Source of the DNA: Bacteroidales bacterium
GTDB lineage: Bacteria; Bacteroidota; Bacteroidia; Bacteroidales; Marinilabiliaceae
Assembly: GCA_022768325.1 (NCBI GenBank)
Contig: JALEMI010000044.1
Span: 1 to 64,000 of the forward strand
Length of the DNA stretch: 64,000 bases
Reading direction: 5' to 3'
The notes beneath the pieces were generated by a model that worked only from the letters and a program-made list of their open reading frames with translations, had not been told where the DNA came from and did not search any database. This document shows, piece by piece, positions 8,493 through 17,681 of this stretch; within the stretch, counting starts at the first letter, position 1; every line of letters begins with the position of its first letter. Made by a program: the position numbers and the translations under genes.

Positions 8493-10568
8493 ATGGCTCT
8501 CATCCCGAATAGCGTAGTTAGGCAGATCTCAGAAACCGCCAACGACAACATAGTCTCCATTATTGGGGACTATGCAAAGTTGATGCGGCGCGGGGCCAAC
8601 TATATGGGGTGCTGCCCTTTCCATAGCGAGAAGACGCCGTCGTTCAGCGTCAACCCGGCCAAAGGCTTTTTCCACTGCTTCGGATGCGGCAAGAGCGGCA
8701 GTGCCGTCTCTTTTATCATGGAGATTGAGAAAATCTCTTTCCCCGATGCCATCCGCCTCCTCGGCAACCGATTGGGAATCAGTGTCCCCGAAGAGGAGCT
8801 TACGCCCGAGCAAGATGCCGCCGCACGCCGTCGCGACGCCCAATATTCCGCCCTCGAATACGCCGCACGCCTTTTTGAGGCCAACCTCACGCAGACCGAG
8901 GAGGGGCAAGCCCTCGGCATGACCTATTGGCGAAGCCGCGGCTTCCGCGACGACATAATCAGCAAGTTCCGCCTCGGCTACGCCCTGACGCATGGCGACC
9001 AGCTAATCACCAAGGCCACGACCGACGGTTTCGCCATAAATGCGCTCATGGAGGCGGGGCTTGTCTCAGGCCGCGAACTCAACGACCCTCACCACGACTA
9101 TTTCCGCGGGCGCGTGATGTTCCCCATCCAAGGCACCACGGGCAAAGTGCTCGGCTTTGGCGGCCGCGTTCTCGATGCGGCGACTAAAGGCGTAAACATC
9201 AAGTATCTCAACACCCCGGAGACAGAGCTATACAATAAGCGCGAGACGCTCTACGGAATCTACCAGGCGCGGTCGGAGATTAGCCGCACGGACAAGTGTT
9301 TCCTTGTCGAGGGATATACCGACGTGATTGCGATGCACCAATGCGGCATAGCCAATGCCGTGGCATCTACCGGCACGTCGCTGACGACGGAGCAGATACG
9401 CCTCATCAAGCGTTTCACGAAAAACGTCACCATCCTCTACGACGGCGACAAGGCGGGTGTCCACGCCTCGCTTCGCGCCATCGACATGATTCTCCACGAG
9501 GGGCTCAACGTCCGGCTGCTCCTCTTGCCCGACGACGACGACCCCGACTCTTTCTCGCGCAAGCACACAGCCGAGGAGTTCCAGGCTTACGTGACCGAAC
9601 ACGAGGTGGACTTCCTCAACTACGAGAAGCAAGCCCTCCTCGACGGGGCGGGCGACGACCCGCTCAAGAAGGCGCAAGCCATTCACACCATTGTCGCGTC
9701 TATTGCCCAGATAGACGATGCCCTGACGCGCGAAGTCTATGTCAAGCAGTGCGCGCAGATGATGGGAATGACCGAGAAGACGGTCTACGACGCCCTCGGC
9801 AAACAACTTATCGACAACGCCACACGCCAGCGCGACCTCGACGTAGCCGAGCAACGCCGACAAGCGTTTGCTGAACAACGCGCGGCGCAACAGGCTGCCA
9901 CGGCAGCGGCGGCGGCAACTCAACAGCAGCTCCCGCCCGACATTCCGCCCGACCTCTCGCCCTCCGAACTTGCGCAGCTGGGCCTCTCGTCCGCCCCGTC
10001 CGCGCCCGCGCCACGGGCAGCGCAACAACCACAAGCGCAGCCCGAGGAGGTGGCGATGAAAGAGGTCCTGCGTTTCTTCGTATCGTACACGCAAGAAAAG
10101 ATGGAGCTGATCGAGGGGCAACCATCCGTGGCGCAATATATCATCGAGTCGCTCGATGCCGACCAGATTCAGACACAAAACCCCACGTTCAACAAGATTC
10201 TCAACGAGTATCGCAACGCCCCCGACCCTACGACAATCGACGAACGCCACTTCATCAACATGGCCGAGGAGGACGTGACCCGCTTCGTGGCATGGGCTGT
10301 CGGCAGCAGGCAGCCACTGAGCCGCATCCACAGCCGCTATACCGTTGTAAAAGATGAGGACGAACAGCTCAACGAACTCGTGCCTCGTGCCGTCAACGAG
10401 CTGCGGATGAAGGTTCTCAACGAGATGCTCGACGACGCCATGCTCCGCCTCTCACAAGCCACGTCCGACGAAGAGGCGGCAAGCCTGATGGAGCATATTG
10501 CCAAACTGACCCAGGTGAAAAAGACTTTCGCCGAAAAACGCCTTGGCGAGAGGGCCATTTGCCGATGA
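8493..10568 (+). CDS. dnaG: DNA primase
   Basis: DnaG makes RNA primers at the replication fork. The 691-residue protein has the N-terminal CHC2 zinc-binding domain (CCPFH from ~40, then CFGC ~61-64). The TOPRIM catalytic domain (~265-350) has the FLVEGYTDV glutamate motif and the DGDKAG acidic motif. A low-complexity Gln/Ala/Pro linker covers ~450-515, before a C-terminal helicase-interaction domain. Length is slightly above the usual 600-660 because of the linker. The gene starts right after the upstream terminator, and its stop overlaps the next start by ATGA, so the downstream glycosyltransferase is co-translated. Confidence 0.97.
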   Translation: MALIPNSVVRQISETANDNIVSIIGDYAKLMRRGANYMGCCPFHSEKTPSFSVNPAKGFFHCFGCGKSGSAVSFIMEIEKISFPDAIRLLGNRLGISVPEEELTPEQDAAARRRDAQYSALEYAARLFEANLTQTEEGQALGMTYWRSRGFRDDIISKFRLGYALTHGDQLITKATTDGFAINALMEAGLVSGRELNDPHHDYFRGRVMFPIQGTTGKVLGFGGRVLDAATKGVNIKYLNTPETELYNKRETLYGIYQARSEISRTDKCFLVEGYTDVIAMHQCGIANAVASTGTSLTTEQIRLIKRFTKNVTILYDGDKAGVHASLRAIDMILHEGLNVRLLLLPDDDDPDSFSRKHTAEEFQAYVTEHEVDFLNYEKQALLDGAGDDPLKKAQAIHTIVASIAQIDDALTREVYVKQCAQMMGMTEKTVYDALGKQLIDNATRQRDLDVAEQRRQAFAEQRAAQQAATAAAAATQQQLPPDIPPDLSPSELAQLGLSSAPSAPAPRAAQQPQAQPEEVAMKEVLRFFVSYTQEKMELIEGQPSVAQYIIESLDADQIQTQNPTFNKILNEYRNAPDPTTIDERHFINMAEEDVTRFVAWAVGSRQPLSRIHSRYTVVKDEDEQLNELVPRAVNELRMKVLNEMLDDAMLRLSQATSDEEAASLMEHIAKLTQVKKTFAEKRLGERAICR

Positions 10569-11662
10569 GCGCCCTCATAGTCTGCCTCGCGTTGCTCTTG
10601 CCATACGCGCTGTGGACGGTGGCCTGTTCGGTCGCCCTCATGCGCCGGCGGAGGCTGCGCAGCGCGGTAGGCAATTCCGCTGGTTGTCCCGTCACAGCCA
10701 TTGTATGCACATTTCGCGAGAGGCGTGAGACCGTCGCGCGTTGCCTCGCCTCGATTGTCCGCGCCATGGGGACCGACGACCGCCTAATCGTCATAACCGA
10801 CCATACGCCACCCGACGTAACGGCATGGCTCGCCGATACGTGGCAAGCGGACAGCCGCGTCACAATAACCGCCAACACAGCCCCGCAAGGCAAGAAACAC
10901 GCCCAAGGCATGGCCGTGGCGTTGGCGCGGACCGAGACAATCGTTGCCATAGATGCCGATTGCCAAGTGGGTCCCCATTTTTTCGACACCATACGCCACG
11001 CCGCGCCGCCCTCCGACTTCATGCTCCTGCTGCCCGTCGCGATGAGGGGCTGTGGATTTGTGGGCAAGATGATGGAGATGGAGTTCGTGTGCCTCCAGGT
11101 CATCACGTCGGGCAGTGCCATTCTCGGACGCCCGACAATGGCCAACGGCGCGGGGATGGTCTTCAGCCGCCCGCTATACATGGGTCACAACCCGCGTCAC
11201 AGCTTCCGCAGTGGCGACGATATGTTCCTCCTCGGCCACGCCATTGCCACGGGCGCAAAGGTGGACTATCTTGCGGACGCCGAGGCCCTTGTGGAGACGT
11301 CCGCCCCGAGTTCTGTCCGGGCATACGTGCGTCAGAGGGCGCGGTGGCTTGGCAAGGCTGGCGGATATTCGCCCACGGGGGGGCATGGGGCGGTGATCTT
11401 GTTAGCATGGAGCGTCTTGGCTGGCGTTGTGGCATGGCCTTTGGCTGGCGTGTTGGCGGCGTTCGGTCTCATGGGATGGGGCGGGGCTGTCGCCATTTTC
11501 GCCATCAAGTTGGCTCTCGACGCGTTCACGTTCGTAGCCGGGCGGAGGATGCTCCGTTCGGATGCCAAGGCGTGGCTGGCCTTGCCGCTCGAAGTGGCAT
11601 ATCCGTTAATGACGGCTGTCGTGGGGCTTCGGGCCGCCTTTTTCGGGCGGCGTGGCTGGTGA
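10565..11662 (+). CDS. Family 2 glycosyltransferase, membrane-bound
   Basis: The 365-residue protein has an N-terminal membrane helix (1-25), then a GT-A domain beginning at AIVCTFRER (~40). The DxD-type motif reads AIDADCQVG (~130), and a GDDMFLL acceptor motif and the RQRARW (QxxRW-like) motif (~255) follow. Two to three C-terminal helices are present. The motifs fit processive or polyprenyl-type family 2 enzymes that build surface glycans. The ATG at 10565 overlaps the dnaG stop and is preferred to a TTG two codons earlier. The substrate cannot be told; coupling to dnaG is probably only local co-transcription. Confidence 0.85.
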   Translation: MSALIVCLALLLPYALWTVACSVALMRRRRLRSAVGNSAGCPVTAIVCTFRERRETVARCLASIVRAMGTDDRLIVITDHTPPDVTAWLADTWQADSRVTITANTAPQGKKHAQGMAVALARTETIVAIDADCQVGPHFFDTIRHAAPPSDFMLLLPVAMRGCGFVGKMMEMEFVCLQVITSGSAILGRPTMANGAGMVFSRPLYMGHNPRHSFRSGDDMFLLGHAIATGAKVDYLADAEALVETSAPSSVRAYVRQRARWLGKAGGYSPTGGHGAVILLAWSVLAGVVAWPLAGVLAAFGLMGWGGAVAIFAIKLALDAFTFVAGRRMLRSDAKAWLALPLEVAYPLMTAVVGLRAAFFGRRGW

Positions 11663-11756
11663 AGAGGTCTTTTTTGTCAGAATATTTTTCCATAACGCCC
11701 CGTTTTGCGGCCTGTTTTTAGAAAATTCGCACTCGCCCCGCAATTCTCATTTTCCA

Positions 11757-11764
11757 TACCTTTG
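11757..11764 (+). promoter_or_regulatory. Bacteroidota -7 promoter element for metF
   Basis: TACCTTTG matches TAnnTTTG and ends 20 bp before the metF ATG, so the leader is very short. No riboswitch fits in the 122-bp gap. Confidence 0.55.
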
Positions 11765-11784
11765 CAAAACACATAAGAACAAAT

Positions 11785-12735
11785 ATGACTTCCGTAGCCG
11801 AAATACTCCGAAGCCGCACATCGACGGGCTTCTCCATCGAAGTCCTCCCTCCCCTCAAAGGCAAGGGCATCGACCGCCTCTTTGCGGACCTCGACAAGCT
11901 GACCCGCTTCAAGCCCCTCTTTGTCAACATCACGACCCACCACTCCGAGCCTGTCTATCAACCGGCCGACGGGGGCAACCTCCGTAAAGTCTTTGTCCGC
12001 AAGCGACCGGGCACTGTGGCCGTGGCCGCCGCCATACAACACCGTTACAACATCCCGACCGTACCCCACATTATCTGCCGTGGCTTCTCGCCCGAAGAGA
12101 CGGAGTACGTCCTTATCGACCTCAACTTCTTGGGAATCAAGGACTTGTTCCTGCTCCGTGGCGACACCGACAAGGAGGTCCTCGTGCCGGTAAGCGAGAG
12201 CCATGCCCATGCCACGGACCTCATCAAGCAAGTCCTCGACTTCAACGACGGCCTCATCCTCGACGGGCAAAGGGTGGACAAGCCCGAAGTCCCCTTCTCC
12301 TTTGGCGTCGCAGGTTACCCCGAGAAGCACGCCGAGGCCCCGAACATGAAGACCGACATCGAGTGGCTGAAACGCAAAGTCGACCTCGGTGCCGAATACG
12401 TCATCACGCAGCTCTTCTTCGGCAACGAACACTTCTACCGCTTCGTCGACACGGCACGTGCCGCTGGCATCGACGTCCCCATAATCCCCGGCCTTAAACC
12501 CCTCAGCCGCAAGGCGCAGCTGAGCGTCCTTCCCAGAATCTTCAACACCGAGATTCCCGAACAGCTTGTCGAAAAGGTCTCCTCCGCCTCAGACGACGAT
12601 GTCAGGACGATAGGCCGCGATTGGCTTCTCAGCCAAGCTTCCGACCTGAAAGAGCATGGCGTCCCCTGCGTCCACTTCTATACGCTCGGGGCCGTGGACA
12701 CCGTTTGCTCCGTGGCGCAAGAACTTTACGGGTAA
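11785..12735 (+). CDS. metF: Methylenetetrahydrofolate reductase
   Basis: MetF reduces 5,10-methylene-THF to 5-methyl-THF with FAD, supplying methyl groups to methionine synthase; metH lies at 49543 in the same window. The 316-residue TIM-barrel protein shows the N-terminal FSIEVLPP (catalytic Glu), a VNITTHH strand, PHIICRGF, the flavin-contact LLRGD motif (~130), and YVITQLFF near 215. Length is normal for bacterial MetF. The gene is monocistronic, with a promoter 20 bp upstream and a hairpin terminator after it. Confidence 0.96.
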   Translation: MTSVAEILRSRTSTGFSIEVLPPLKGKGIDRLFADLDKLTRFKPLFVNITTHHSEPVYQPADGGNLRKVFVRKRPGTVAVAAAIQHRYNIPTVPHIICRGFSPEETEYVLIDLNFLGIKDLFLLRGDTDKEVLVPVSESHAHATDLIKQVLDFNDGLILDGQRVDKPEVPFSFGVAGYPEKHAEAPNMKTDIEWLKRKVDLGAEYVITQLFFGNEHFYRFVDTARAAGIDVPIIPGLKPLSRKAQLSVLPRIFNTEIPEQLVEKVSSASDDDVRTIGRDWLLSQASDLKEHGVPCVHFYTLGAVDTVCSVAQELYG

Positions 12736-12772
12736 GAGGTTACGCCCACAGACATACCCCCCACCAACTACA

Positions 12773-12804
12773 AACCCGCAGAGCTTTGCAGTTCTGCGGG
12801 TTTT
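12773..12804 (+). terminator. Rho-independent terminator after metF
   Basis: AACCCGCAGA and TCTGCGGGTT form a 10-bp perfect stem, extendable by G-T and C-G pairs, and the run TTTT follows. It can also act weakly for the convergent gene ending at 12843. Confidence 0.85.
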
Positions 12805-12842
12805 GCCATTTCATATCAGATGGTGGGGATTCGTGAAGCGTT

Positions 12843-13526
12843 TCAAAAGATACACTCTATCGTTTGCGACAAAACGCTCTCGCTCATGTGCATAACCACC
12901 TCGAGTCGAAACGCCCCAGCATTAGCTGGCTTCTTTGTGAATGTCAGAAGGAGCTGACGCTCCATCATATTCGTATTCCCGAAATTGACATCCGCCGCCA
13001 TGCCTTTCAATAGCTGCGCTCCGCTCTCACCCATGTACTCAATCAGCCCTTTCCATTCCGCGACATCGCCCTTATCTACGTAGACGTATCCACTCTTTAC
13101 GTACTCGTGATAGGAAACGTAACGAACTTCTACAAAATCAGATATGTCGCTCCCTGCGGGATGTGTGTCGTCAAATCCGTCTACGCACTTAATCTCGATT
13201 GCCCTGATGCTGTCGTTGACCACAGTACGCACAGAGGGAACAATAGAGCGATTGAACGCGTCATCGCCATAATATTTAGACAACTCGTCAAATTTCGTTC
13301 CCGACGTAATAAGGCTTCCGTCGAAACACAAGCTCACGCTCATAGAGTCGCCCGTTGCCGCCTCTTCGGCAACGAATCCGCTCGGGTCTAAGTATTGCGT
13401 AATGTACGTCTTGTGAAAGACGGCACCGTCTATTATCGCGTACTCGTCTTCCTTACAGCCTTTCAACGCACAGCCGAGGAAGCCCACCAAAGTGGCTAAC
13501 GCAATTGTTTTCATAGAGTTTTTCAT
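12843..13526 (-). CDS. Hypothetical Bacteroidales lipoprotein
   Basis: The product is 227 residues. A lipoprotein signal ends in ALKGC (Cys ~24), so it is an envelope lipoprotein. The mature part has alternating beta-like stretches and no motif I can name; an acidic E-D-E follows the Cys. A second in-frame ATG at 13514 would give a shorter signal with the same lipobox. It has its own promoter (TACATTTG at 13563) and converges with metF. It resembles small DUF lipoproteins common in this order, but I cannot assign a family. Confidence 0.7.
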   Translation of the reverse strand: MKNSMKTIALATLVGFLGCALKGCKEDEYAIIDGAVFHKTYITQYLDPSGFVAEEAATGDSMSVSLCFDGSLITSGTKFDELSKYYGDDAFNRSIVPSVRTVVNDSIRAIEIKCVDGFDDTHPAGSDISDFVEVRYVSYHEYVKSGYVYVDKGDVAEWKGLIEYMGESGAQLLKGMAADVNFGNTNMMERQLLLTFTKKPANAGAFRLEVVMHMSESVLSQTIECIF

Positions 13527-13562
13527 ACTTATACGCCCATAACGGACATCACATTAGCATCA

Positions 13563-13594
13563 CAAATGTACCGAACAGCTGATAAAGATGCAAT
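13563..13594 (-). promoter_or_regulatory. Promoter for the minus-strand lipoprotein gene
   Basis: On the minus strand ATTG (13591-13594), a 20-bp spacer and TACATTTG (13563-13570) fit the Bacteroidota promoter form. The -7 element is 37 bp upstream of the ATG. Confidence 0.65.
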
Positions 13595-13645
13595 AGATAT
13601 CCACAAGAAACTCCAAACAATTGCTCCGCCGCCTCGCCAATACGC

Positions 13646-14440
13646 TTAGTGTTTTAGCCCCTCCGCCTTGGTCAGCTCGAAGACGAAAGAGCCGACCTTC
13701 ATGTCGAATTTTATCTTGACGGGCACTCTGTTCGCGTCGGCCGTAATCCACAGGTGCATATTGTCGTCGCCCTCGAAAGAGCGGCCCTTTTCCGTCACGG
13801 GCGCGAACTTGTAGCACATCCGCGGGCCGAGCACGGTCTTCACCATCTCTTTGCCCTTATAGCGTATGTTGAGGGGGAAAACCTCGTTGGAGAAGAAGGT
13901 CTCGTAGAAGATGGTGTCGCCGGGCGTGAGGCGGTCGTCAAAGGCGTTGTTGCGGGCGTGGTAGAATGCCGCCACGATGTCCATAATCCTGTCGGGCATC
14001 TCCTCTGTCTTGTTCTCAACGGGCTTGTTGCGACGGCGGACGGTCTTGCTCATGCGGCCCTCTTGGTGGTCGTAGACCACCTGGTCGTTATATCGGTATC
14101 GCCCTTCGGCAATGTTGCGCTTGCTCATGACGGGCAGCTGCGTGGCGGCGTCCATGTAGCTCTCGTAGCTGTCGCGAACGCGGTATACCATGTCCGCCAC
14201 GCCCGTGGTGCGTCCTCCGCAGACAATGTGGTTCACTTTTCGCCCGTCTATTATCGTGTCGCGGACTGAGAAGGTGCCCTCGCCGCCCTTGATGAATCCG
14301 TATTTTACGGAGTAGGTCAGGGTCTCGCCCGGGCCGAAGGCTTCCGTGCGGGCGGTGTCATATTGTGGGCGAAATGTTTTCTGAGCTTGCGCGGCCACCG
14401 TCATAGACAAAGCGGCAAGCGCGATGGTGAGTCTTTTCAT
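13646..14440 (-). CDS. DUF3108-type periplasmic/outer membrane protein
   Basis: The 264-residue protein has a clear signal peptide (MKRLTIALAALSMTVAAQAQ). The rest looks like the DUF3108 fold: an early ETLTYSVKYGFIKGGEG segment, the middle YESYMD and YNDQVVYDHQEGRM, and a late LWITADANRVPVKIK. Known members are secreted beta-rich proteins of unknown function; lipid or envelope maintenance has been suggested by fold only. It lies 72 bp after tsaB on the same strand and probably shares its transcript. Confidence 0.8.
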   Translation of the reverse strand: MKRLTIALAALSMTVAAQAQKTFRPQYDTARTEAFGPGETLTYSVKYGFIKGGEGTFSVRDTIIDGRKVNHIVCGGRTTGVADMVYRVRDSYESYMDAATQLPVMSKRNIAEGRYRYNDQVVYDHQEGRMSKTVRRRNKPVENKTEEMPDRIMDIVAAFYHARNNAFDDRLTPGDTIFYETFFSNEVFPLNIRYKGKEMVKTVLGPRMCYKFAPVTEKGRSFEGDDNMHLWITADANRVPVKIKFDMKVGSFVFELTKAEGLKH

Positions 14441-14512
14441 GGCTTTATTCTCTTTTTAAGCCCTCACCGCTGCGCTTGCCGCTTCCTATTCTTGTTTTTC
14501 TGTTGGGCTCGC

Positions 14513-15199
14513 TTAGTAGTTGAGGACCTTGTTCTTAGGTGTGGTGGCCACGAACTCTTTGAGGTAGAAGGGTTCGAAGTAGGCAATGCTCTCGACCTGA
14601 CCGGCTTGGAGCCTGTCGTAGGCCAATTGCGCCATGTCTCGCGCCAAGGGCCTGATGCCGCTCATGAAGCGGGCGTTGGGCGAGGTGATAACCTCTCGGC
14701 ACTTGTCCGCCCCGTTGCCACCAAACGTTATCTCGTTATGGGCAAGTTCCGTGCCAAAACTCTCTCTGTCGACGACTACGGCCGCCGTCGGGGTGATAAT
14801 CTGGCCGTCGCGGCCTATTATGGCGGCATATACCTCCATGCGCCTCGCGTCAATCATCGGGCATACGATTCGGCACTCGGGGTCTGCGTCAAACATTGCT
14901 CGCGCCATGATGCTGAGCGTCGGTACGGCAATGAGCTTAAGCCCTGCGGCGTAGGCGATGCCCTTGGCTGTCGATGCGCCGATGCGAAGACCCGTATATG
15001 AGCCGGGGCCGGAGCTTACAGCCACGGCGTCGAGGTCACGATAATTGAGGCTGGCCTTTGCCATGAGGTCCTGAATCATCGGTGCTAAACGCGCGGCGTG
15101 CTGAGGTGCTCCCTCATACTCAAGGCTCATCAGTGTTCTTCCCGCATCGCTCAGTGCTACGGAGCAGACGTCGGTCGAGGTCTCGATGCTTAAGATCAT
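14513..15199 (-). CDS. tsaB: tRNA threonylcarbamoyladenosine biosynthesis protein TsaB
   Basis: TsaB is the inactive ASKHA-fold partner of TsaD in the complex that installs t6A37 on ANN-decoding tRNAs. The 228-residue protein opens with ILSIETSTDVCSVAL, then HAARLAPMIQ, and the diagnostic SSGPGSYTGLRIG (~65-77), followed by AVPTLSIMA. It lacks the metal-binding HxxxH set of TsaD, as expected for TsaB. It is probably expressed from a -7 element at 15298-15305, and the DUF3108 gene lies downstream. Confidence 0.95.
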   Translation of the reverse strand: MILSIETSTDVCSVALSDAGRTLMSLEYEGAPQHAARLAPMIQDLMAKASLNYRDLDAVAVSSGPGSYTGLRIGASTAKGIAYAAGLKLIAVPTLSIMARAMFDADPECRIVCPMIDARRMEVYAAIIGRDGQIITPTAAVVVDRESFGTELAHNEITFGGNGADKCREVITSPNARFMSGIRPLARDMAQLAYDRLQAGQVESIAYFEPFYLKEFVATTPKNKVLNY

Positions 15200-15297
15200 T
15201 GTGCAGATATTTTTTCTTTATGAGTATCTTTTCGGTAGTGCCTTACAAATGGGGAGGGAGACGCTCAAAAATGTCTCTTTTCCTCCCTACTGCGTTG

Positions 15298-15305
15298 CGA
15301 ATATA
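15298..15305 (-). promoter_or_regulatory. Candidate -7 element for tsaB
   Basis: The minus strand reads TATATTCG, one base from TAnnTTTG, with TTTT at a 19-bp spacing upstream. It lies about 100 bp before the tsaB start. Confidence 0.45.
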
Positions 15306-15552
15306 GTCAACCGTCATTGAAGAAAAAAACTTTGCCCACGCCCCCCTCGAAAGGCAAAATCAATGAGTTACGAACAGTTGAAGGGAAGTTCTTCCCTCTG
15401 TAAATCAGCGCATTGAACCTTACAGAAGAAAAATTTCAGAATTTTCTCGCTTAGAAATTTGGCGGATTCAAGTGTCGGTTGGTTGTAAGCGGCAACGGGG
15501 CGAGAAAAATTCTCCGCGGAGAGTGTTAAAGTAGTGAGGCAATCTGCGCCCC

Positions 15553-15583
15553 TTTGACTTGGAAAAGAAAAATTGTATATTCG
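15553..15583 (+). promoter_or_regulatory. Promoter for rpsP
   Basis: TTTG (15553-15556), a 19-bp spacer and TATATTCG (15576-15583) make a near-consensus Bacteroidota promoter. It leaves a ~55-nt leader before the rpsP ATG. Confidence 0.72.
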
Positions 15584-15644
15584 CGCCCGTGCCACGCGTT
15601 GGCACAGTTAGGTTCAACAACATAAAATACAAAAACTACAAGAA

Positions 15645-16187
15645 ATGGCAGTTAAAATCCGTCTGGCTCGTCATGGCCGCAAAGGCTACGCATTCTACCA
15701 CATCGTGGTAGCCGACGTAAGAGCGCCACGTGATGGCAAGTTCATCGAGCGCATCGGTTCCTACAACCCTAACACCAACCCCGCAACCGTCGAGGTCAAC
15801 ATCGACGCTGCACTCCGTTGGCTCGCCAATGGCGCCCAGCCCACCGACACCGCCCGCAGCCTCTTGTCTCGCGAGGGCGTCCTCCTCAAGAAGCACCTCC
15901 TCGAGGGCGTAAAGAAAGGCGCATTCGACGAGGCTACCGCCGAGAAGAAGTTCGCCGAGTGGAAGGAGCAGAAGGCTCAGAAGCTCGCCGCCATCAGCGG
16001 CAAAGAGGCTTCCGCAAAGGCAGCCAACGCCAAGGCTCTCCTTGAGCAAGAGGCAAAAATCAACGCCGACCGCGCTGAGGCAATAGCCAAGAAGAAGGCT
16101 GAGGCCGAGGCAGCTAAGGCAGCAGCTGAGGCTGAGGCAGCAGCTACCGAGACCGAGGCAGCAGCTGAGGCTCCCGCAGCAGAGTAA
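15645..16187 (+). CDS. rpsP: 30S ribosomal protein bS16
   Basis: The first ~80 residues are a normal bS16 ([42 protein letters not shown]). The 180-residue chain then has a ~100-residue tail of Lys/Ala then Ala/Glu repeats, likely helical. Such C-terminal extensions are usual in Bacteroidota bS16 but are about twice the length of the E. coli protein. The gene has its own promoter and a perfect 13-bp terminator, and unlike many bacteria it is not next to rimM/trmD. Confidence 0.97.
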   Translation: MAVKIRLARHGRKGYAFYHIVVADVRAPRDGKFIERIGSYNPNTNPATVEVNIDAALRWLANGAQPTDTARSLLSREGVLLKKHLLEGVKKGAFDEATAEKKFAEWKEQKAQKLAAISGKEASAKAANAKALLEQEAKINADRAEAIAKKKAEAEAAKAAAEAEAAATETEAAAEAPAAE

Positions 16188-16217
16188 GAATCAAAACTTT
16201 ACTCGTCCATAGACATC

Positions 16218-16256
16218 GAGCCGTTGCGATACAACCATCGCAACGGCTCTTTGCTT
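16218..16256 (+). terminator. Rho-independent terminator after rpsP
   Basis: A perfect 13-bp stem (GAGCCGTTGCGAT / ATCGCAACGGCTC) with a 6-nt ACAACC loop is followed by TTTGCTTTT. Confidence 0.93.
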
Positions 16257-16279
16257 TTCCCATACTTTCGCATATTTCT

Positions 16280-16287
16280 TATCTTTG
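16280..16287 (+). promoter_or_regulatory. -7 promoter element for hisH-hisA
   Basis: TATCTTTG matches TAnnTTTG and ends 33 bp before the hisH ATG. No clear -33 at 19 bp was seen. Confidence 0.55.
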
Positions 16288-16320
16288 CCAAAAACAACCT
16301 CATAACACTGCATCGCACCG

Positions 16321-16920
16321 ATGGACATAGCAGTCGTAAAATATAACGCAGGCAACATCCGCTCCGTCATCAACGCCCTCGAAAGGCTCGGAGTGACAGC
16401 CAACCTCACCGACTCGCCCGACGAACTCCGCAATGCCGACAAAGTAATCTTCCCGGGGCAGGGCGAGGCCTCGACAGCCATGGCATATCTCCGCGAGAAA
16501 GGCCTCGACAACGTAATCCGCTCTCTCAAACAGCCCGTCTTGGGCATCTGCGTCGGGATGCAGCTCCTTTGCGCACACTCCGAAGAGGGCGACACCGACT
16601 GCCTCGGAGTGTTCGACATCCCCGTCCAGCGATTCCCAATCCCCTCGCCCAACACCGACAACCTTAAAGTCCCGCAAATGGGGTGGAACAGCATCCACGA
16701 CGTGAAAGCCCCCCTCTTCACGCCCGACATGGAGGGTGCATACGTCTATTGCATCCACAGCTTCTGCGCCCCCGTATGCCAATACACCATTGCCACGTCG
16801 ACACACACCGTCCCTTATAGCAACGCCCTCATGCGAGACAATTTCATAGCGACGCAATTCCACCCCGAAAAGAGCGGCGACATTGGCCAAGCAATCCTCA
16901 AAAACTTCTTAGACCTCTGA
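16321..16920 (+). CDS. hisH: Imidazole glycerol phosphate synthase, glutaminase subunit
   Basis: HisH releases ammonia from glutamine for HisF in histidine synthesis. The 199-residue class I amidotransferase begins [11 protein letters not shown], has the oxyanion turn FPGQGEA (~49), the nucleophile elbow GICVGMQLL (Cys ~80), and the His-Glu pair in TQFHPEKSG (~180). Length is normal. It starts the hisH-hisA pair, 5 bp before hisA. Its partner hisF is not in the window. Confidence 0.96.
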   Translation: MDIAVVKYNAGNIRSVINALERLGVTANLTDSPDELRNADKVIFPGQGEASTAMAYLREKGLDNVIRSLKQPVLGICVGMQLLCAHSEEGDTDCLGVFDIPVQRFPIPSPNTDNLKVPQMGWNSIHDVKAPLFTPDMEGAYVYCIHSFCAPVCQYTIATSTHTVPYSNALMRDNFIATQFHPEKSGDIGQAILKNFLDL

Positions 16921-16925
16921 TTTCC

Positions 16926-17645
16926 ATGCAGATAATCCCGGCAATAGACGTTATCGACGGCAAGTGCGTCCGTCTCAGCAAAGGTGAATACGACACGAAA
17001 AAGGTCTACAACGAGGATCCTCTCGAAGTGGCACGTCAATTCCAAGACTGGGGCGTCTCGCGCCTCCACGTTGTCGACCTCGACGGCGCAAAGGCTGGCC
17101 ACATTGTCAACCACAAGACGCTTGAGAAGATTTGCGGACACACGAGCCTTACCGTCGACTTCGGCGGCGGCCTCAAGACGTCCGACGACCTCAGGATAGC
17201 TTTTGAATGCGGGGCTGCAATGGTGACGGGCGGCAGCATTGCCGTAAAGAACCCGTCGGAGTTCGAGGGCTGGATTTCAAAATATGGTCCCGAGAGAATA
17301 ATCCTCGGTGCCGATGCCAAGGACCGCAAGATTGCCGTCACAGGATGGACAGAGACATCGTCTCAGGACCTCATCCCCTTCGTGGCCGCCTATCGCGCCA
17401 AGGGCATCAGCAAGGTAATTTGCACCGACATAAGCCGCGACGGGATGTTGCAAGGCCCGGCCGTCGACTTATATAAGGAGATGATGGACGAGGTGGAAGG
17501 CCTCTTCGTCATCGCGAGCGGAGGCGTCAGCTGCGCGGCGGACATCGAGGCTCTCGCCGAGGCGGGTGTGCCGGCCGTAATTGTGGGCAAGGCAATCTAC
17601 GAGAAACGCATCTCGCCCGAGGAAATCATGAGGATCAACGCCTAA
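16926..17645 (+). CDS. hisA: ProFAR isomerase (1-(5-phosphoribosyl)-5-[(5-phosphoribosylamino)methylideneamino]imidazole-4-carboxamide isomerase)
   Basis: HisA performs the Amadori rearrangement of ProFAR in histidine synthesis. The 239-residue TIM barrel shows the catalytic first Asp in [40 protein letters not shown] with the second catalytic Asp, and the phosphate-binding ASGGVS. It follows hisH by 5 bp. The next gene on the strand is unrelated, so hisF and hisIE, which often come next, must lie elsewhere or be missing. Confidence 0.96.
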   Translation: MQIIPAIDVIDGKCVRLSKGEYDTKKVYNEDPLEVARQFQDWGVSRLHVVDLDGAKAGHIVNHKTLEKICGHTSLTVDFGGGLKTSDDLRIAFECGAAMVTGGSIAVKNPSEFEGWISKYGPERIILGADAKDRKIAVTGWTETSSQDLIPFVAAYRAKGISKVICTDISRDGMLQGPAVDLYKEMMDEVEGLFVIASGGVSCAADIEALAEAGVPAVIVGKAIYEKRISPEEIMRINA

Positions 17646-17681
17646 CACCTTGTTCTTTACGCATTTACACACATACAGCGA

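Larger units (their letters stand above)
15200..15644. other. Intergenic stretch with divergent tsaB and rpsP promoters
   Basis: The 445-bp gap is visibly more AT-rich than the genes. It holds a minus-strand -7 element for tsaB (15298-15305) and a well-spaced plus-strand promoter for rpsP (15553-15583). The rest (about 15310-15550) shows no gene, repeat or obvious hairpin. Confidence 0.6.
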
